In this document: in pieces, positions 1 to 8,517 of the stretch
Layout of the letters: the number at the start of each line of letters is the position of its first letter
Numbering within the stretch: the stretch's first letter is position 1
Assembly: GCA_965228975.1 (NCBI GenBank)
Contig: OZ245851.1
Span: 372,001-436,000, forward strand
Length of the DNA stretch: 64,000 bases
Reading direction: 5' to 3'
Origin: JAJFJD01 sp965228975
Lineage (GTDB): Bacteria; Pseudomonadota; Alphaproteobacteria; UBA8366
Notes under the pieces: generated by a model
The model's input: the letters and a program-made list of their open reading frames with translations, nothing else
Databases searched by the model: none
What the model was told of the DNA's origin: nothing
Translations under genes and position numbers: made by a program

Positions 1-1
1 G

Positions 2-547
2 GGGAACCAGAAGCATGTCGCCGAGGCGCCCGTCTTTCTCGCCTTCTGCGCCGACCTGCGCCGGATGGAGCACGCATTGCAGCGCCATGGGCATGACATG
101 AACGACAACCTGCTGGAGATTGGGCTGGTTTCGACGATCGACGCGTCGCTGGTTGGGATGTCGGCTTATCTCGCGGCGGATTCCCTGGGCCTTAAAGGCC
201 TCATGATCGGCGCTGTCCGAAACGATCCGATCGAGGTTGCGCGCATTCTCGAACTGCCGCAGCGCGTGTATTGCGTCTTCGGCATGTGCTTGGGATGGCC
301 GGCGGAAGCGCCACCGCAAAAACCGCGGATGGATACCGGACTGACCGTCCACTACGAGACCTATGACCCGGACGGGTTGGAAGCGGAACTGGACGCCTAC
401 GACAGGGACTTGGCCGCGCACTACGACCGTTTGGGAAAACCGACCACGCCGGATTCCTGGACCAACGATATCGACAAGAAATTCGCCTCGCCTCGCCGTG
501 CTGCACTGCGCCAACAGCTCAAGGAACGCGGGTTCGATTTCCGCTAG
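2..547 (+). CDS. NfsA-type nitroreductase / NADPH-dependent FMN oxidoreductase, 3' part
   Basis: The reading frame is open from the first bases of the window, so the start lies upstream. About 181 residues of the C-terminal part are visible. The stretch APVFLAFCADLRRME, the following helix (IGLVSTIDASLVGMSAYLAA) and the VFGMCLGWP segment are typical of the FMN-binding nitroreductase family of the NfsA type. These homodimeric cytosolic enzymes reduce nitro compounds or quinones with NAD(P)H. The C-terminal region, with a KPRMDTGLTVH stretch, also fits this branch. The natural substrate cannot be read from the sequence. The gene converges with the ketopantoate reductase gene that ends 9 bases downstream. 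Confidence 0.8.
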   Translation, partial: GNQKHVAEAPVFLAFCADLRRMEHALQRHGHDMNDNLLEIGLVSTIDASLVGMSAYLAADSLGLKGLMIGAVRNDPIEVARILELPQRVYCVFGMCLGWPAEAPPQKPRMDTGLTVHYETYDPDGLEAELDAYDRDLAAHYDRLGKPTTPDSWTNDIDKKFASPRRAALRQQLKERGFDFR

Positions 548-556
548 CGATCGGTC

Positions 557-1552
557 TCAGGCCGGGGGTTCGTAGCAGCCCGCGGCGCGGGCCTTCACCC
601 GCGTCAGGGCATAGATCATGTCGCATATCGGCGTTTTGACGCTCGCGCGGCGGCCGAGTTCGCCGATCACGCCTAATATCGCGTCGAGTTCGATCGTCTT
701 ACCCGCTTCGAAATCCTGCAGCATCGACGTCTTGATGGTGCCGAGTTGCCGGAACGTCTCCAGGCGCTCGCCGACGTCCGGGGCGATTTCGCAGCCGCTT
801 GCCGCTGCGACGCGCCCGGCTTCGATCATCATGTCACCCATGATGCGGCAGGCATCTTCGTCCTGACCCAACTGTTCGCAGTTGGCCTGGCACAAGACGC
901 TCATCGGATTGCCGGACAGGTTGCCCCAGAGTTTCGTCCACACCTCCCGCCGGATGTCGGTCGACAGGACGCCTTCGAGGCCGCCGCGCATGAGCAGGTC
1001 GACCACGCTTTTGGCGCGCGCGCTCCGGCTGCCGTCCGGTTCCCCGACGATATAGGTGCCGCCATTGTTGTGCTCGACCACGCCGGGTTCGGGAATATTG
1101 GCGCCGACATAGACAACGCAGCCGACTGCCTTTTCTGGCCCGAGCGCCGCTGCGATTCGGCCGCTGGGATCGACCGAGTCGAGGTACGGCTTCGGCCAAT
1201 CGCCCGGCAGGGCGTGGAAATACCACCAAGGGATTCCGTTTACCGTGTGGACAATGCCCGTGTCCGGCCCGATCAAGGGGGCGAGTTGATCCAGGGCAGC
1301 GCCGACGGTGTGCGCCTTCAACCCCAGGATGACGATGTCCTGAACGCCGAGCGCGGTGGTGTCGTCGGTGGCGTCTATCGGAACGGTCCATTCGCCGTCG
1401 CCGTCGCCGTCGCGTACCGTCAGGCCACTCTTCCGGATGGCCGCCAGGTGATCGCCCCGCGCCACGACGCTGAGATTCTCCGTGCCGGCCCGCGCCATCC
1501 GCGCCGCCGCCAAACCGGCGACGGCGCCCGCGCCGAATATGCAGATCTTCAT
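557..1552 (-). CDS. panE: 2-dehydropantoate 2-reductase (ketopantoate reductase) family protein
   Basis: 331 residues, close to the usual 290-330. The N-terminus MKICIFGAGAVAG carries the GxGxxG dinucleotide-binding loop of the ApbA/PanE family. The middle has the VHTVNGIPWW stretch, and the ApbA C-terminal helical domain follows, with the Lys-containing segment REVWTKLWGNLSGNPMS. PanE reduces 2-dehydropantoate to pantoate with NADPH in pantothenate and CoA synthesis. Many bacteria carry extra paralogues acting on other 2-oxo acids, so the symbol is family-level only. No pantothenate genes lie nearby, and no clear Shine-Dalgarno site precedes the ATG. Confidence 0.8.
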   Translation of the reverse strand: MKICIFGAGAVAGLAAARMARAGTENLSVVARGDHLAAIRKSGLTVRDGDGDGEWTVPIDATDDTTALGVQDIVILGLKAHTVGAALDQLAPLIGPDTGIVHTVNGIPWWYFHALPGDWPKPYLDSVDPSGRIAAALGPEKAVGCVVYVGANIPEPGVVEHNNGGTYIVGEPDGSRSARAKSVVDLLMRGGLEGVLSTDIRREVWTKLWGNLSGNPMSVLCQANCEQLGQDEDACRIMGDMMIEAGRVAAASGCEIAPDVGERLETFRQLGTIKTSMLQDFEAGKTIELDAILGVIGELGRRASVKTPICDMIYALTRVKARAAGCYEPPA

Positions 1553-1634
1553 CGATGGTCCACGTGTGTTTTCAAGAGATGCATGATGACGCCGGGGAGC
1601 GCCGTCGCCAACAGTAACCAGATGGGGCGGTATC

Positions 1635-2189
1635 CTAAATCAACGCCGTCAGGACATCATCCCAGCTTTCGACCCGATGGACGCGATGCAGGTGGCGGGC
1701 GTGCTTTTCCACCTCTTCCGCGGTTGGATGGAAGAGATACAGGTTTGGCACAGATGTCAGATATCCCAAGACCTCCAGCCGGTCGTCGATGAAATGCGTC
1801 AGCCCAAGTGTCTCGCAGATCGGCGCTTTTTCCTGCCGTTGGCGGCAGAAATGGAGATGCGCCGGATCCACGCCCGTCGTGCCGAAGAAGTCGTGATGCG
1901 CGAGCCAGTCGCGCGATTTCTGTTCTGTCCGGGGACCGCATTTGGACACGAGATGGATTTGACGGTCGAACCGCTGTTCGGCCAGCCGCCTTAATGCGTC
2001 GAAGGCGCCCGGAACCGCCGTTGTCCGCAGGTAGTTGTCACCGAAAAACGACGTGTCGGTATCGTCGTTGATCCGGTCGATCAGCACGCCGCCAATGTCC
2101 ACTCCAAGCCGCTCGGTAATCGATATGTCCCCGTTTGGCAAAGGGTTTACCGGATCGGCGGCGCGTACAGAATGCCGCCGCGTGTCCAT
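1635..2189 (-). CDS. HAD-superfamily-like protein with altered first motif
   Basis: Up to 184 residues. The HAD signature is recognisable: DIGGVLID near the N-terminus (motif I), VSKCG (motif II region), and THFIDDRLEVL near the C-terminus (acidic motif IV). The second Asp of the usual DxD catalytic pair is Gly, and in hydrolases of this fold that Asp is the general acid/base. The protein may therefore be a weak or non-hydrolytic HAD. The ATG used lies inside the 3' end of the upstream binding-protein gene, a 43-base overlap. A start nearer DIGG, such as the TTG or GTG codons there, is equally possible. Substrate unknown. Confidence 0.6.
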   Translation of the reverse strand: MDTRRHSVRAADPVNPLPNGDISITERLGVDIGGVLIDRINDDTDTSFFGDNYLRTTAVPGAFDALRRLAEQRFDRQIHLVSKCGPRTEQKSRDWLAHHDFFGTTGVDPAHLHFCRQRQEKAPICETLGLTHFIDDRLEVLGYLTSVPNLYLFHPTAEEVEKHARHLHRVHRVESWDDVLTALI

Positions 2190-3178
2190 AAGGCGTTGAT
2201 GCCGCGATCGATCTTCAACGACGATTTGCTGCCGAGATTGCTCTCGAAAATCTCATCGTAATTGCCGACTTGGCGGATGGCGCGAAAGGCCCATTTCGCG
2301 TCGAGCCCCAATTTCTTGCCGATCCCACCCTCTACGCCCAACAAGCGCCTGATCGCCGGCGTTTTCGATTCCCGGCTGAGCTTCAACGCGTTCGCGGCGG
2401 TGATGCCCAATTCCTCGGCATTGATCAATGCGAACAGCGTCCATTTGACGATCTCGAACCACCGATCGTCGCCTTGTCGGACCACCGGTCCTAGGGGCTC
2501 TTTCGAGATGATTGCGGGCAAGATCGTATGTTCGCTCGGTGTTTCAAGCCGTGACCGTTGGGCATAGAGCGCCGAATGGCCGGCGGTATAGACGTCGCAC
2601 TCGCCATCTTGATAGGCCGCGAGAGCATCGTCGGACCTTTCGAACGCCTTCAGCGTGAACTGCATGCCGCGCGACAGGAAGAAGTCGTTAATATTGGCCT
2701 CGGTGGTCGTGCCCGTGTTCAGGCAGGCGGTAATGCCGTCCAGTTCCAAGGCATTCTTCACGCCAAGTTCTCGGCGCACCATGAATCCTTGGCCGTCATG
2801 ATACAAGACACCGGCGAAATTCACCCCAAGCTCCGTCTCCCGGCTCAGCGTCCAGGTCGTGTTTCGCGTGAGAATGTCGATCTCGCCCGATTTCAAAGCG
2901 TCGAAACGCTTTTGACTCGTTAACGGTCGAAGCTTGATCTTGCCGGCTTTACCCAGGACTGCGGCCGCCACCGCGCGGCAAAAATCGACGTCGAGGCCGG
3001 ACCAACGCCCTTTCTCGTCCTTGAGGGAGAATCCCGGGAGGCCCTGGCTGACACCGCAGATCAGATGACCGCGCGCCTTCACTTTGGCAAGCGTATCGTT
3101 TGCGGCGACGGAGGGGGCGGCGAGAATGGCGCAACTTATGGCGGCCATCGCCGCGGTGCGAATTGAATGCGCCTTCAT
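2147..3178 (-). CDS. Periplasmic amino-acid ABC transporter substrate-binding protein, AapJ-like
   Basis: 343 residues from the ATG at 3178, which has an AAAGGA Shine-Dalgarno five bases upstream. A longer in-frame start 24 bases upstream is less likely. A signal peptide (about residues 1-26, ending APSVAA) is followed by the family-3 solute-binding fold. The VKARGHLICGVSQGLPGFS opening and the SGLDVDFCRAVAAAVLG stretch are hallmarks of the general L-amino-acid binding protein AapJ. In the family it delivers amino acids to an AapQMP permease. No permease or ATPase gene lies beside it, so it is an orphan receptor here. It is followed by an overlapping HAD-like gene. Confidence 0.85.
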   Translation of the reverse strand: MKAHSIRTAAMAAISCAILAAPSVAANDTLAKVKARGHLICGVSQGLPGFSLKDEKGRWSGLDVDFCRAVAAAVLGKAGKIKLRPLTSQKRFDALKSGEIDILTRNTTWTLSRETELGVNFAGVLYHDGQGFMVRRELGVKNALELDGITACLNTGTTTEANINDFFLSRGMQFTLKAFERSDDALAAYQDGECDVYTAGHSALYAQRSRLETPSEHTILPAIISKEPLGPVVRQGDDRWFEIVKWTLFALINAEELGITAANALKLSRESKTPAIRRLLGVEGGIGKKLGLDAKWAFRAIRQVGNYDEIFESNLGSKSSLKIDRGINALWTRGGILYAPPIR

Positions 3179-3286
3179 GATATCCTTTGATCGTAATCGC
3201 ACCGGCAGAGATAGTGACGACGGTGTCGCAATACGAGGTTTCCGTAAAATTATTTTCCGTTGGTCCGCGCGCCGCTCATACGGTGC

Positions 3287-4075
3287 TTACACCATGGCGA
3301 AGCCGCCGTTCACGCTGAGCACTTGCCCGGTGACGTGGCGCCCACGGTCCGACGCCAGATAGAGAACCGCGTTGCTGACGTCCTCCATCTCGCCGATCCG
3401 GCGCAGCGGATAGACTCGTTTCACCTTTTCCTCCCGGGCGGCGACACGTTCCTCGCCCATGCTTTCGCGCATCTTGTCGAGTATGGCATTTCGCATCGGC
3501 GAGTTGGTTGCGCCGGGCGAGACGACGTTAATATTCACGTTGTTCTTGCCGACCTCTTTCGCGACGGATTTCGAGAAGGAAATCACGCCGCCTTTGGCCG
3601 CCGCGTAGACGGCCTCGCGTTCCTGCCCGATCCGTGCGGCATCGGTCGCGATGTTGACGATCTTGCCGTAGGAGCGTTCGATCATGCCCGGCAACACTGC
3701 CCGCACGCAGTTGATCGTGCCGTAAAGCGTTACTTTGATCTCTTGGTCGCATTGTTCGATCGATTTTTCGAGAAACAATGCATGTTTGGTCATGACCGCC
3801 GCGTTGTTTACCAGCACATCCACGCGGCCCCATTGTTGTTCGATGGCCGCAATCATGGCGGCGACGGCGTCCGTGTCGGTGATGTCGCAGGGTGCCGCCA
3901 TCCCGGTGCCGCCGGCTTCGTCGATCATGCCAAGCGTCGCCTCGATCCCGTCCGCCGCGATGTCGTTGACGGCGACGCTGGCTCCCTCGCGGGCGAAGGC
4001 GACGGCCATGTTCTGCCCGATTCCGCTGCCGCTGCCGGTGATAAGGACGACTTTTCCTTTGTAGTCGAGATCCAT
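3287..4075 (-). CDS. Short-chain dehydrogenase/reductase
   Basis: 262 residues, standard for a classical SDR. The nucleotide-binding loop ITGSGSGIGQNMA sits near residue 12, NNAAV at about residue 90, and the YxxxK active site as YAAAK. The residue 13 places before the Tyr, normally the catalytic Ser, is Thr (in NIATDAARIG). The general look resembles the 2-hydroxycyclohexanecarboxyl-CoA dehydrogenase and 3-oxoacyl-reductase group, but the substrate cannot be called. AAGGA lies about 9 bases before the ATG. The PhyH dioxygenase gene ends 30 bases upstream on the same strand, so the two may be cotranscribed. Confidence 0.85.
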   Translation of the reverse strand: MDLDYKGKVVLITGSGSGIGQNMAVAFAREGASVAVNDIAADGIEATLGMIDEAGGTGMAAPCDITDTDAVAAMIAAIEQQWGRVDVLVNNAAVMTKHALFLEKSIEQCDQEIKVTLYGTINCVRAVLPGMIERSYGKIVNIATDAARIGQEREAVYAAAKGGVISFSKSVAKEVGKNNVNINVVSPGATNSPMRNAILDKMRESMGEERVAAREEKVKRVYPLRRIGEMEDVSNAVLYLASDRGRHVTGQVLSVNGGFAMV

Positions 4076-4105
4076 TGTTGCTTTTCCTTTTAGCGTTTGC
4101 GGCCT

Positions 4106-5005
4106 TTAGCGTTGCGCCGGGTTTTCTTGGTTTTGGGCGGCGAAGATGGAGACATACCCATCTCGCGACCAATCAGGTGGGATGCGGCATGGCCGGGGAT
4201 CGTTATGTGACCATTGGGCCGGTTCGCCGCGAACGATCTCTCCCGTATGGGCCGTTGGCGTCGGCGGCGCACAGAGGGCGAAAGCATCCGCCGACGAGTA
4301 AACATTCAACAGCAACGGGCGCGCATGTTTTCCGGTATTCGGTTGCGAGCCGTGGATGGTGCGGCAGTTGACGATCGCCAGCGTTCCCGCAGGCCCTTTC
4401 ATTTCGTCGGCCGTGTCCAGGGCGACGGCGCTCAGATCCCGGTCGGCGATATAGCCGGTCCAGGCACCGTTTTCCCCGAAATGGTCGAATAGATCGAGGT
4501 CATGACTGCCCGGAATCGCCGCCAGGGGGCCGTCGGCCGTTGCGACGTCTTCGAGATAAATTCCGATGGTGACCGGGCTGAAATTGCTGTGCGGCCAAGC
4601 CGGGATGTCTTGATGCCATTTAACCTCGTCGCCAGTGTCGGGCCATTTGAAATTCAGTTTCGCGCTGTGAAATTTCACGTTCGGACCGACAAGGTCGGCG
4701 GCGATATCGGTCATGCAGGGCGAGGACGCAAATTTCCAATAGGCCGGGTGCTGATCGACGGCGGCGCGGATGCGGCGGGGCCGGGGTGCCTCCGCGCAAT
4801 GGTGCGGCGCGAGATCGAACCGGTCGTTTGATGCGGAGAGGCCCGCGGACTCATCGACAAGGTTCCGCGTCGCCTTTCGTAGCGTTTCAAGGACACCTTG
4901 GGGGATTACGTCATGTACCGCGAGATATCCGTTCTCGAAGTAGAACTCGCGCTGCCGCTGACTGAGGGTCAAGGGTGGATGTGCCAAGATTTCATCGGGC
5001 GTCAT
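4106..5005 (-). CDS. Phytanoyl-CoA dioxygenase (PhyH) family Fe(II)/2-oxoglutarate oxygenase
   Basis: 299 residues from the ATG at 5005. The open frame runs further upstream, but that part would overlap the divergent dehydrogenase gene. The Fe(II) facial triad is visible: His131 and Asp133 in KWHQDIPAWPH, and His218 in NCRTIHGSQPNTG. These are followed by RPLLLNVY, which should hold the 2-oxoglutarate-binding Arg. The FYFENGYLAVHDVIP opening is typical of PhyH proteins. They hydroxylate acyl-CoAs or other small molecules; the substrate here is unknown. Together with the downstream SDR it could form a hydroxylate-then-oxidise pair (inference). Confidence 0.85.
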   Translation of the reverse strand: MTPDEILAHPPLTLSQRQREFYFENGYLAVHDVIPQGVLETLRKATRNLVDESAGLSASNDRFDLAPHHCAEAPRPRRIRAAVDQHPAYWKFASSPCMTDIAADLVGPNVKFHSAKLNFKWPDTGDEVKWHQDIPAWPHSNFSPVTIGIYLEDVATADGPLAAIPGSHDLDLFDHFGENGAWTGYIADRDLSAVALDTADEMKGPAGTLAIVNCRTIHGSQPNTGKHARPLLLNVYSSADAFALCAPPTPTAHTGEIVRGEPAQWSHNDPRPCRIPPDWSRDGYVSIFAAQNQENPAQR

Positions 5006-5113
5006 GGGCTTCGGTTCCGGGAATTCGTGCCTTTGCTGTATCGTATCACGAACAACGGTGGCGGATCGAAGTAGAACCCGGGCGTTGGCGCAAGGCGATG
5101 AGGAGAATTCTGA

Positions 5114-5977
5114 ATGAGCGAACGGATCGATACCGTTCTGGTCGCGGGGTACGGGGAAATGGGACGCGGCATCGTGGCGTCCTTCGCCGGCGGCGGCCAT
5201 CGCACGATCGTGCTAAGCCGCGATCCATCGAAAGTGGAGAATTTGCCGGATGGCGTGACCGTAACGGCCGACCTTCCCGGTGCCGCGCCGGACTTGGTGA
5301 TCGAAACCATTCCCGAGGATATGGCGCTGAAGCGGGAATTCTTCGGGCGCATCGAAGCCGCTTACGGCGGCGGGACGATACTGGCAACGAACACGTCGGG
5401 CCTGCCGTTGCAGGATATGGCGGATGGGCTACGACACCCGGAGCGGTTTCTGGGTATCCACTACTTCCACCCGGCGGATGCTTTTCCGATGGTTGAGGCG
5501 ATACGATGCGCTCAAACCGATGATGGTGCATTCGCGTTATGCATCGAAGCGTTGCGGCGGAACGGCCAGGAACCCGTCATCGTGAACAAGCCGGTCAACG
5601 GGTTCCTATTGAACCGGATCCAGCACGCCATGATGCACGAGGCGTTCTATCTGATTCAGGACGGCGTTTGCAGCCTGGAGGACGTGGACAATGTCTGCCG
5701 CCTGGTCTTGGGGCCGCGCATGTGCGTTAACGGTTTGATCAAGCAAAAGGACATCAGCGGCGTGAATACGACGGCGGCATCGCAGCGCGCCATCGTGCCC
5801 ACGCTCTATCACAACCACGAGCCCTGTGCCTTGGTGCAGGATATTGCCGCGCGCGGCGATTTCGGGGTCAAGACGGGCAAGGGCTTCTATGATTGGACCG
5901 GCATCGACGTAAAGGCCACTTTGGCCAAGGCGGCGGACAAGATGCACCGTATACTTGCGATCGCGCGTGAGAAGTGA
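5114..5977 (+). CDS. 3-hydroxyacyl-CoA dehydrogenase family protein
   Basis: 287 residues. The N-terminal Rossmann loop is VLVAGYGEMGRGIV. It is followed by LVIETIPEDMALKREFF, ATNTSGLPLQDMA and the active-site segment GIHYFHPADAFPMVE, whose first His is the expected catalytic His of this family. The C-terminal domain ends with DFGVKTGKGFYDW. This is the layout of monofunctional 3-hydroxybutyryl-CoA type enzymes, which oxidise 3-hydroxyacyl-CoA with NAD+. The nearest known relatives could also act on carnitine or gulonate. The start lies 109 bases from the divergent PhyH gene. A methyltransferase gene follows at 29 bases. Confidence 0.85.
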   Translation: MSERIDTVLVAGYGEMGRGIVASFAGGGHRTIVLSRDPSKVENLPDGVTVTADLPGAAPDLVIETIPEDMALKREFFGRIEAAYGGGTILATNTSGLPLQDMADGLRHPERFLGIHYFHPADAFPMVEAIRCAQTDDGAFALCIEALRRNGQEPVIVNKPVNGFLLNRIQHAMMHEAFYLIQDGVCSLEDVDNVCRLVLGPRMCVNGLIKQKDISGVNTTAASQRAIVPTLYHNHEPCALVQDIAARGDFGVKTGKGFYDWTGIDVKATLAKAADKMHRILAIAREK

Positions 5978-6006
5978 ACCGCATGACCAGGGGACCTGCA
6001 TAAGAG

Positions 6007-6837
6007 ATGGCCGATACGGTACGTTTCGCCTTCGGGGAGAATTGGCAGAGTTTCGCGGATACGCTCGATCCCGATAAAATCGACGAAGCCGTCGCCTCTT
6101 TGCGGGCTTTCTTTCCGGAGGACCGGATTAGGGGTGCGCGATTTCTCGATATTGGATGCGGGTCCGGCCTCTTTTCGCTTGGCGCGGTCAAGTTGGGTGC
6201 CCGTGAAGTGGTGGCCGTCGACTATGATCCGAATTCGGTGGCCGCCGCGACATCGGTTCTGGAAAGACATGCGCCGCCCGGGACGTGGCAGTGCATGCGC
6301 GATGACGTGCTCACCATGACGCCGGAGCGTCATGGTGCGTTCGATATCGTCTATTCCTGGGGTGTGCTGCATCACACCGGTGACATGTATCGCGCCATCG
6401 ACTCGGCTTCGAAATTCGTCAAGCCGGGCGGATTGTTGATGATCGCGCTGTACGGCAAGACCCGGTTTTGCGGCTTTTGGCGTTGGGAGAAGCGGTGCTA
6501 CGCGCGGTTTAAACCTTGGTTCCCGGTGCTCGCGAAATGCATTTACAAGCCGCTTGTGTTGCTGCGGTTGCTTTTGGGCGGGCAGAATCCGAAACGTTAT
6601 ATCGAGACCTACCGCACGCGGCGAGGCATGAACTGGCACCACGATGTGGAAGATTGGCTGGGCGGCTATCCCTATGAATCGATAACGCCGGAGGATGCGA
6701 TAGGTTTCGTGACGGCCCGTGGATTCTCGTGCCGGCGAAGCGTTACCGCGTCGAGGATCGGTGTTTTCGGCACCGGTTGCGACGAGTATCTGTTCCAACG
6801 TAATCCGGAGCCGAGCGAGCCTGCCGCCGATGCCTGA
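6007..6837 (+). CDS. Class I SAM-dependent methyltransferase
   Basis: 276 residues. The SAM-binding motif I is FLDIGCGSGLFSLGA at about residues 44-58, followed by VVAVDYDPNSV (acidic residue for the ribose) and YSWGVLHHTGD (motif IV region). The C-terminal third, with an RGMNWHHDVEDWLGGYPYE stretch, resembles methyltransferases of lipid, quinone or glycan precursors, but the acceptor cannot be assigned. The stop codon overlaps the start of the next gene by 8 bases (ATGCCTGA), so the two are translationally coupled. Confidence 0.8.
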   Translation: MADTVRFAFGENWQSFADTLDPDKIDEAVASLRAFFPEDRIRGARFLDIGCGSGLFSLGAVKLGAREVVAVDYDPNSVAAATSVLERHAPPGTWQCMRDDVLTMTPERHGAFDIVYSWGVLHHTGDMYRAIDSASKFVKPGGLLMIALYGKTRFCGFWRWEKRCYARFKPWFPVLAKCIYKPLVLLRLLLGGQNPKRYIETYRTRRGMNWHHDVEDWLGGYPYESITPEDAIGFVTARGFSCRRSVTASRIGVFGTGCDEYLFQRNPEPSEPAADA

Positions 6838-7597
6838 TACGGGCAGCTTCGCATTGGCGGACGTCAGCTTGGCGACGCTAATGCTGGTTGCCCTTGTCGC
6901 CTATGTCAGCTCCGTGCTCGGCGGTCTGGCGGGAACCGGCGTAAGTTTGTTGATGTTGCCGATGCTGGTGCCCTTGGTTGGCATCAAGGGCGTAATACCG
7001 GTGATCGCGGTCGCAATGCTGCTGGGCAGCACCTCTCGGCTTTGGGTTTTCCGTCACTCGGTCCAATGGCCGATCGCCGGCCGCATTCTGATCGGGGGAT
7101 CGGTCGGGGTGTTGCTGGGAGCGTCGATATACGACTGGCTGCCGGCCGATATCCTGACCTTGTTGGTGGGCGCCTTCCTGGTGCTGTCGGTGCCGGTCCG
7201 GCGTCTGTACGGGCGCCGCGAACGCATCATCCGGCCATCGCCCGCGGGCACGACGGTATTCGGATTTGGATACGGTATTGCATCGGGCACCATATCGGGT
7301 GGCGGGCCGATCCTCGTCGCGTTGTTGTTGGGGATGGGTTTGCGCGGTGCCGCGGTGATTGGCACCAAGGCGGGCACCAGCATCGTCATGCACACACTGA
7401 AGACGATCGCGTTCGGCGTTTACGGGCTGATCACCTTGGAATTGGCGTTGGCCGCGATCCTGATCGGGGTGTGCACGTTGCCGGGCGCTTACACCGCGAA
7501 ATGGATGGTCGACCGGATGAAGGTCAAGCTGCACACGCTGATCGTCGATGTTGCGGTGATGTTCGGCGGGTTGTCGTTGCTGTGGCAGTTGGTGTAA
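6830..7597 (+). CDS. TauE/SafE (DUF81) family anion exporter or permease
   Basis: 255 residues from the ATG at 6830. An earlier in-frame ATG lies inside the methyltransferase gene and is unlikely. The protein is almost entirely hydrophobic, with about eight membrane segments. It has the two half-repeats of the family: GGLAGTGVSLLMLPMLVPL in the N-terminal half and ASGTISGGGPILVALLLG in the C-terminal half. Relatives move sulfite, sulfoacetate or other organosulfur anions across the inner membrane. Nothing nearby names the substrate. Confidence 0.85.
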   Translation: MPDTGSFALADVSLATLMLVALVAYVSSVLGGLAGTGVSLLMLPMLVPLVGIKGVIPVIAVAMLLGSTSRLWVFRHSVQWPIAGRILIGGSVGVLLGASIYDWLPADILTLLVGAFLVLSVPVRRLYGRRERIIRPSPAGTTVFGFGYGIASGTISGGGPILVALLLGMGLRGAAVIGTKAGTSIVMHTLKTIAFGVYGLITLELALAAILIGVCTLPGAYTAKWMVDRMKVKLHTLIVDVAVMFGGLSLLWQLV

Positions 7598-7604
7598 GCC
7601 GCCG

Positions 7605-8099
7605 CTAGCCGGCGTCGTCCATGATCTGGTCGATTTGCGATTGCGCGCTTCGATCTTCGTTGCCGTGAATGATCGAGCCGGCACGGTCCACGAGGTCGCC
7701 CAGTATCGTGGAAACCTCCGTGCACAGGAGCCGGATGTCGTCCGAACGCTCCTGTTCGATCAGTTTGCCAAGGGCATCGATGGTCGTCGCGATGCATCGG
7801 TTCGCCGAATCGATCGTCTGTTCGAACCGGAGGCGAAACCGCTCGGGCGACCATTCGTAGGCTTCGATCGCCAGTTCCTTGTCCGCGAAACTGCTGTCGC
7901 GGAAATGCTCCGCATAGGTCTTGGGCTGCCATTCGGCGAGTTCGTCCAAGAGCTCCGGCACGTCCGCGACCATTTCCAGCAGCATGATCGGTTCGTTGAT
8001 GTGATTCAGGTAGTCGGTCGCAAGCAAGGTTTGCTCGCAGATGTTCGTGCCCTTCACGCGCTGCTGGAAATCTTCGAAGGACGGGACGGGATCGGACAT
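7605..8099 (-). CDS. Conserved-looking hypothetical protein
   Basis: 164 residues from the ATG at 8099; an in-frame ATG at 8153 would give 182. Neither has a clear Shine-Dalgarno site. The protein is acidic and mostly helical, with no signal peptide or membrane segment. It contains the stretches NHINEPIMLLEMVADVPELL and EWQPKTYAEHFRDSSFADKE. The composition suggests a cytosolic helical bundle. I recognise no family. It converges with the TauE/SafE gene, with stops 8 bases apart. Confidence 0.55.
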   Translation of the reverse strand: MSDPVPSFEDFQQRVKGTNICEQTLLATDYLNHINEPIMLLEMVADVPELLDELAEWQPKTYAEHFRDSSFADKELAIEAYEWSPERFRLRFEQTIDSANRCIATTIDALGKLIEQERSDDIRLLCTEVSTILGDLVDRAGSIIHGNEDRSAQSQIDQIMDDAG

Positions 8100-8517
8100 G
8101 GGGGCTGAATCGTGGTTGGCGCGGATTTGGCCATGATGACGAAGGCGATTCATCGCATGATTTTGATTAACTACGCGTTAAGCGAGTGAGCACGGGTACA
8201 CGCCTGGGTCGAGTTTGGCGTTCTGTTAACCGTTTTTCGCTATCTGGTAGAACTTGGAGTAAGTCACCACAGGCTAGCGCTGTTGGCGAAACGCTGCCGC
8301 TTGGATGGGATGAACCGGGTGGTGATTCGGTCACACCGGCAATTTCGGATTTCTCCTTTGTGGCCTAGATGACTATAAATAGGGAGATGCACCGATATCG
8401 AGCGGTCGATTGGTGTGGGCAACAGCCCGGTCGACCGCGAGTGCAGCGCACGTTCCGTAGCGCTGCCCGTCTGTGAGATGAGAATGGAACTATCGACGGC
8501 CCCACGGAGGCCAAACC
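8100..8517. other. Intergenic stretch with structured leader of the emrAB operon
   Basis: No convincing gene is seen in these 418 bases. The left part is AT-richer and contains a TTAACTACGCGTTAA stretch. The right part, from about 8400, is rich in inverted repeats (listed separately) and runs into the EmrA Shine-Dalgarno. Promoter elements are not clear. An ACTATAAATAGGG stretch at about 8370 could be a -10 region. Confidence 0.4.
8402..8466 (+). promoter_or_regulatory. Two consecutive hairpins in the emrA leader
   Basis: First hairpin: GCGGTCGA (8402-8409) pairs perfectly with TCGACCGC (8431-8438), and inside it GGGC (8417-8420) pairs with GCCC (8425-8428) around an AACA loop. Second hairpin: GCAGCGC (8443-8449) pairs perfectly with GCGCTGC (8460-8466), and the loop can add three more pairs (ACG with CGT). 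They lie 52-116 bases upstream of the EmrA TTG. A short GGCC/GGCC pair (8498-8501 with 8509-8512) flanks and partly includes the Shine-Dalgarno. This may be a structured 5' leader that controls pump expression; that role is inference. Confidence 0.45.
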
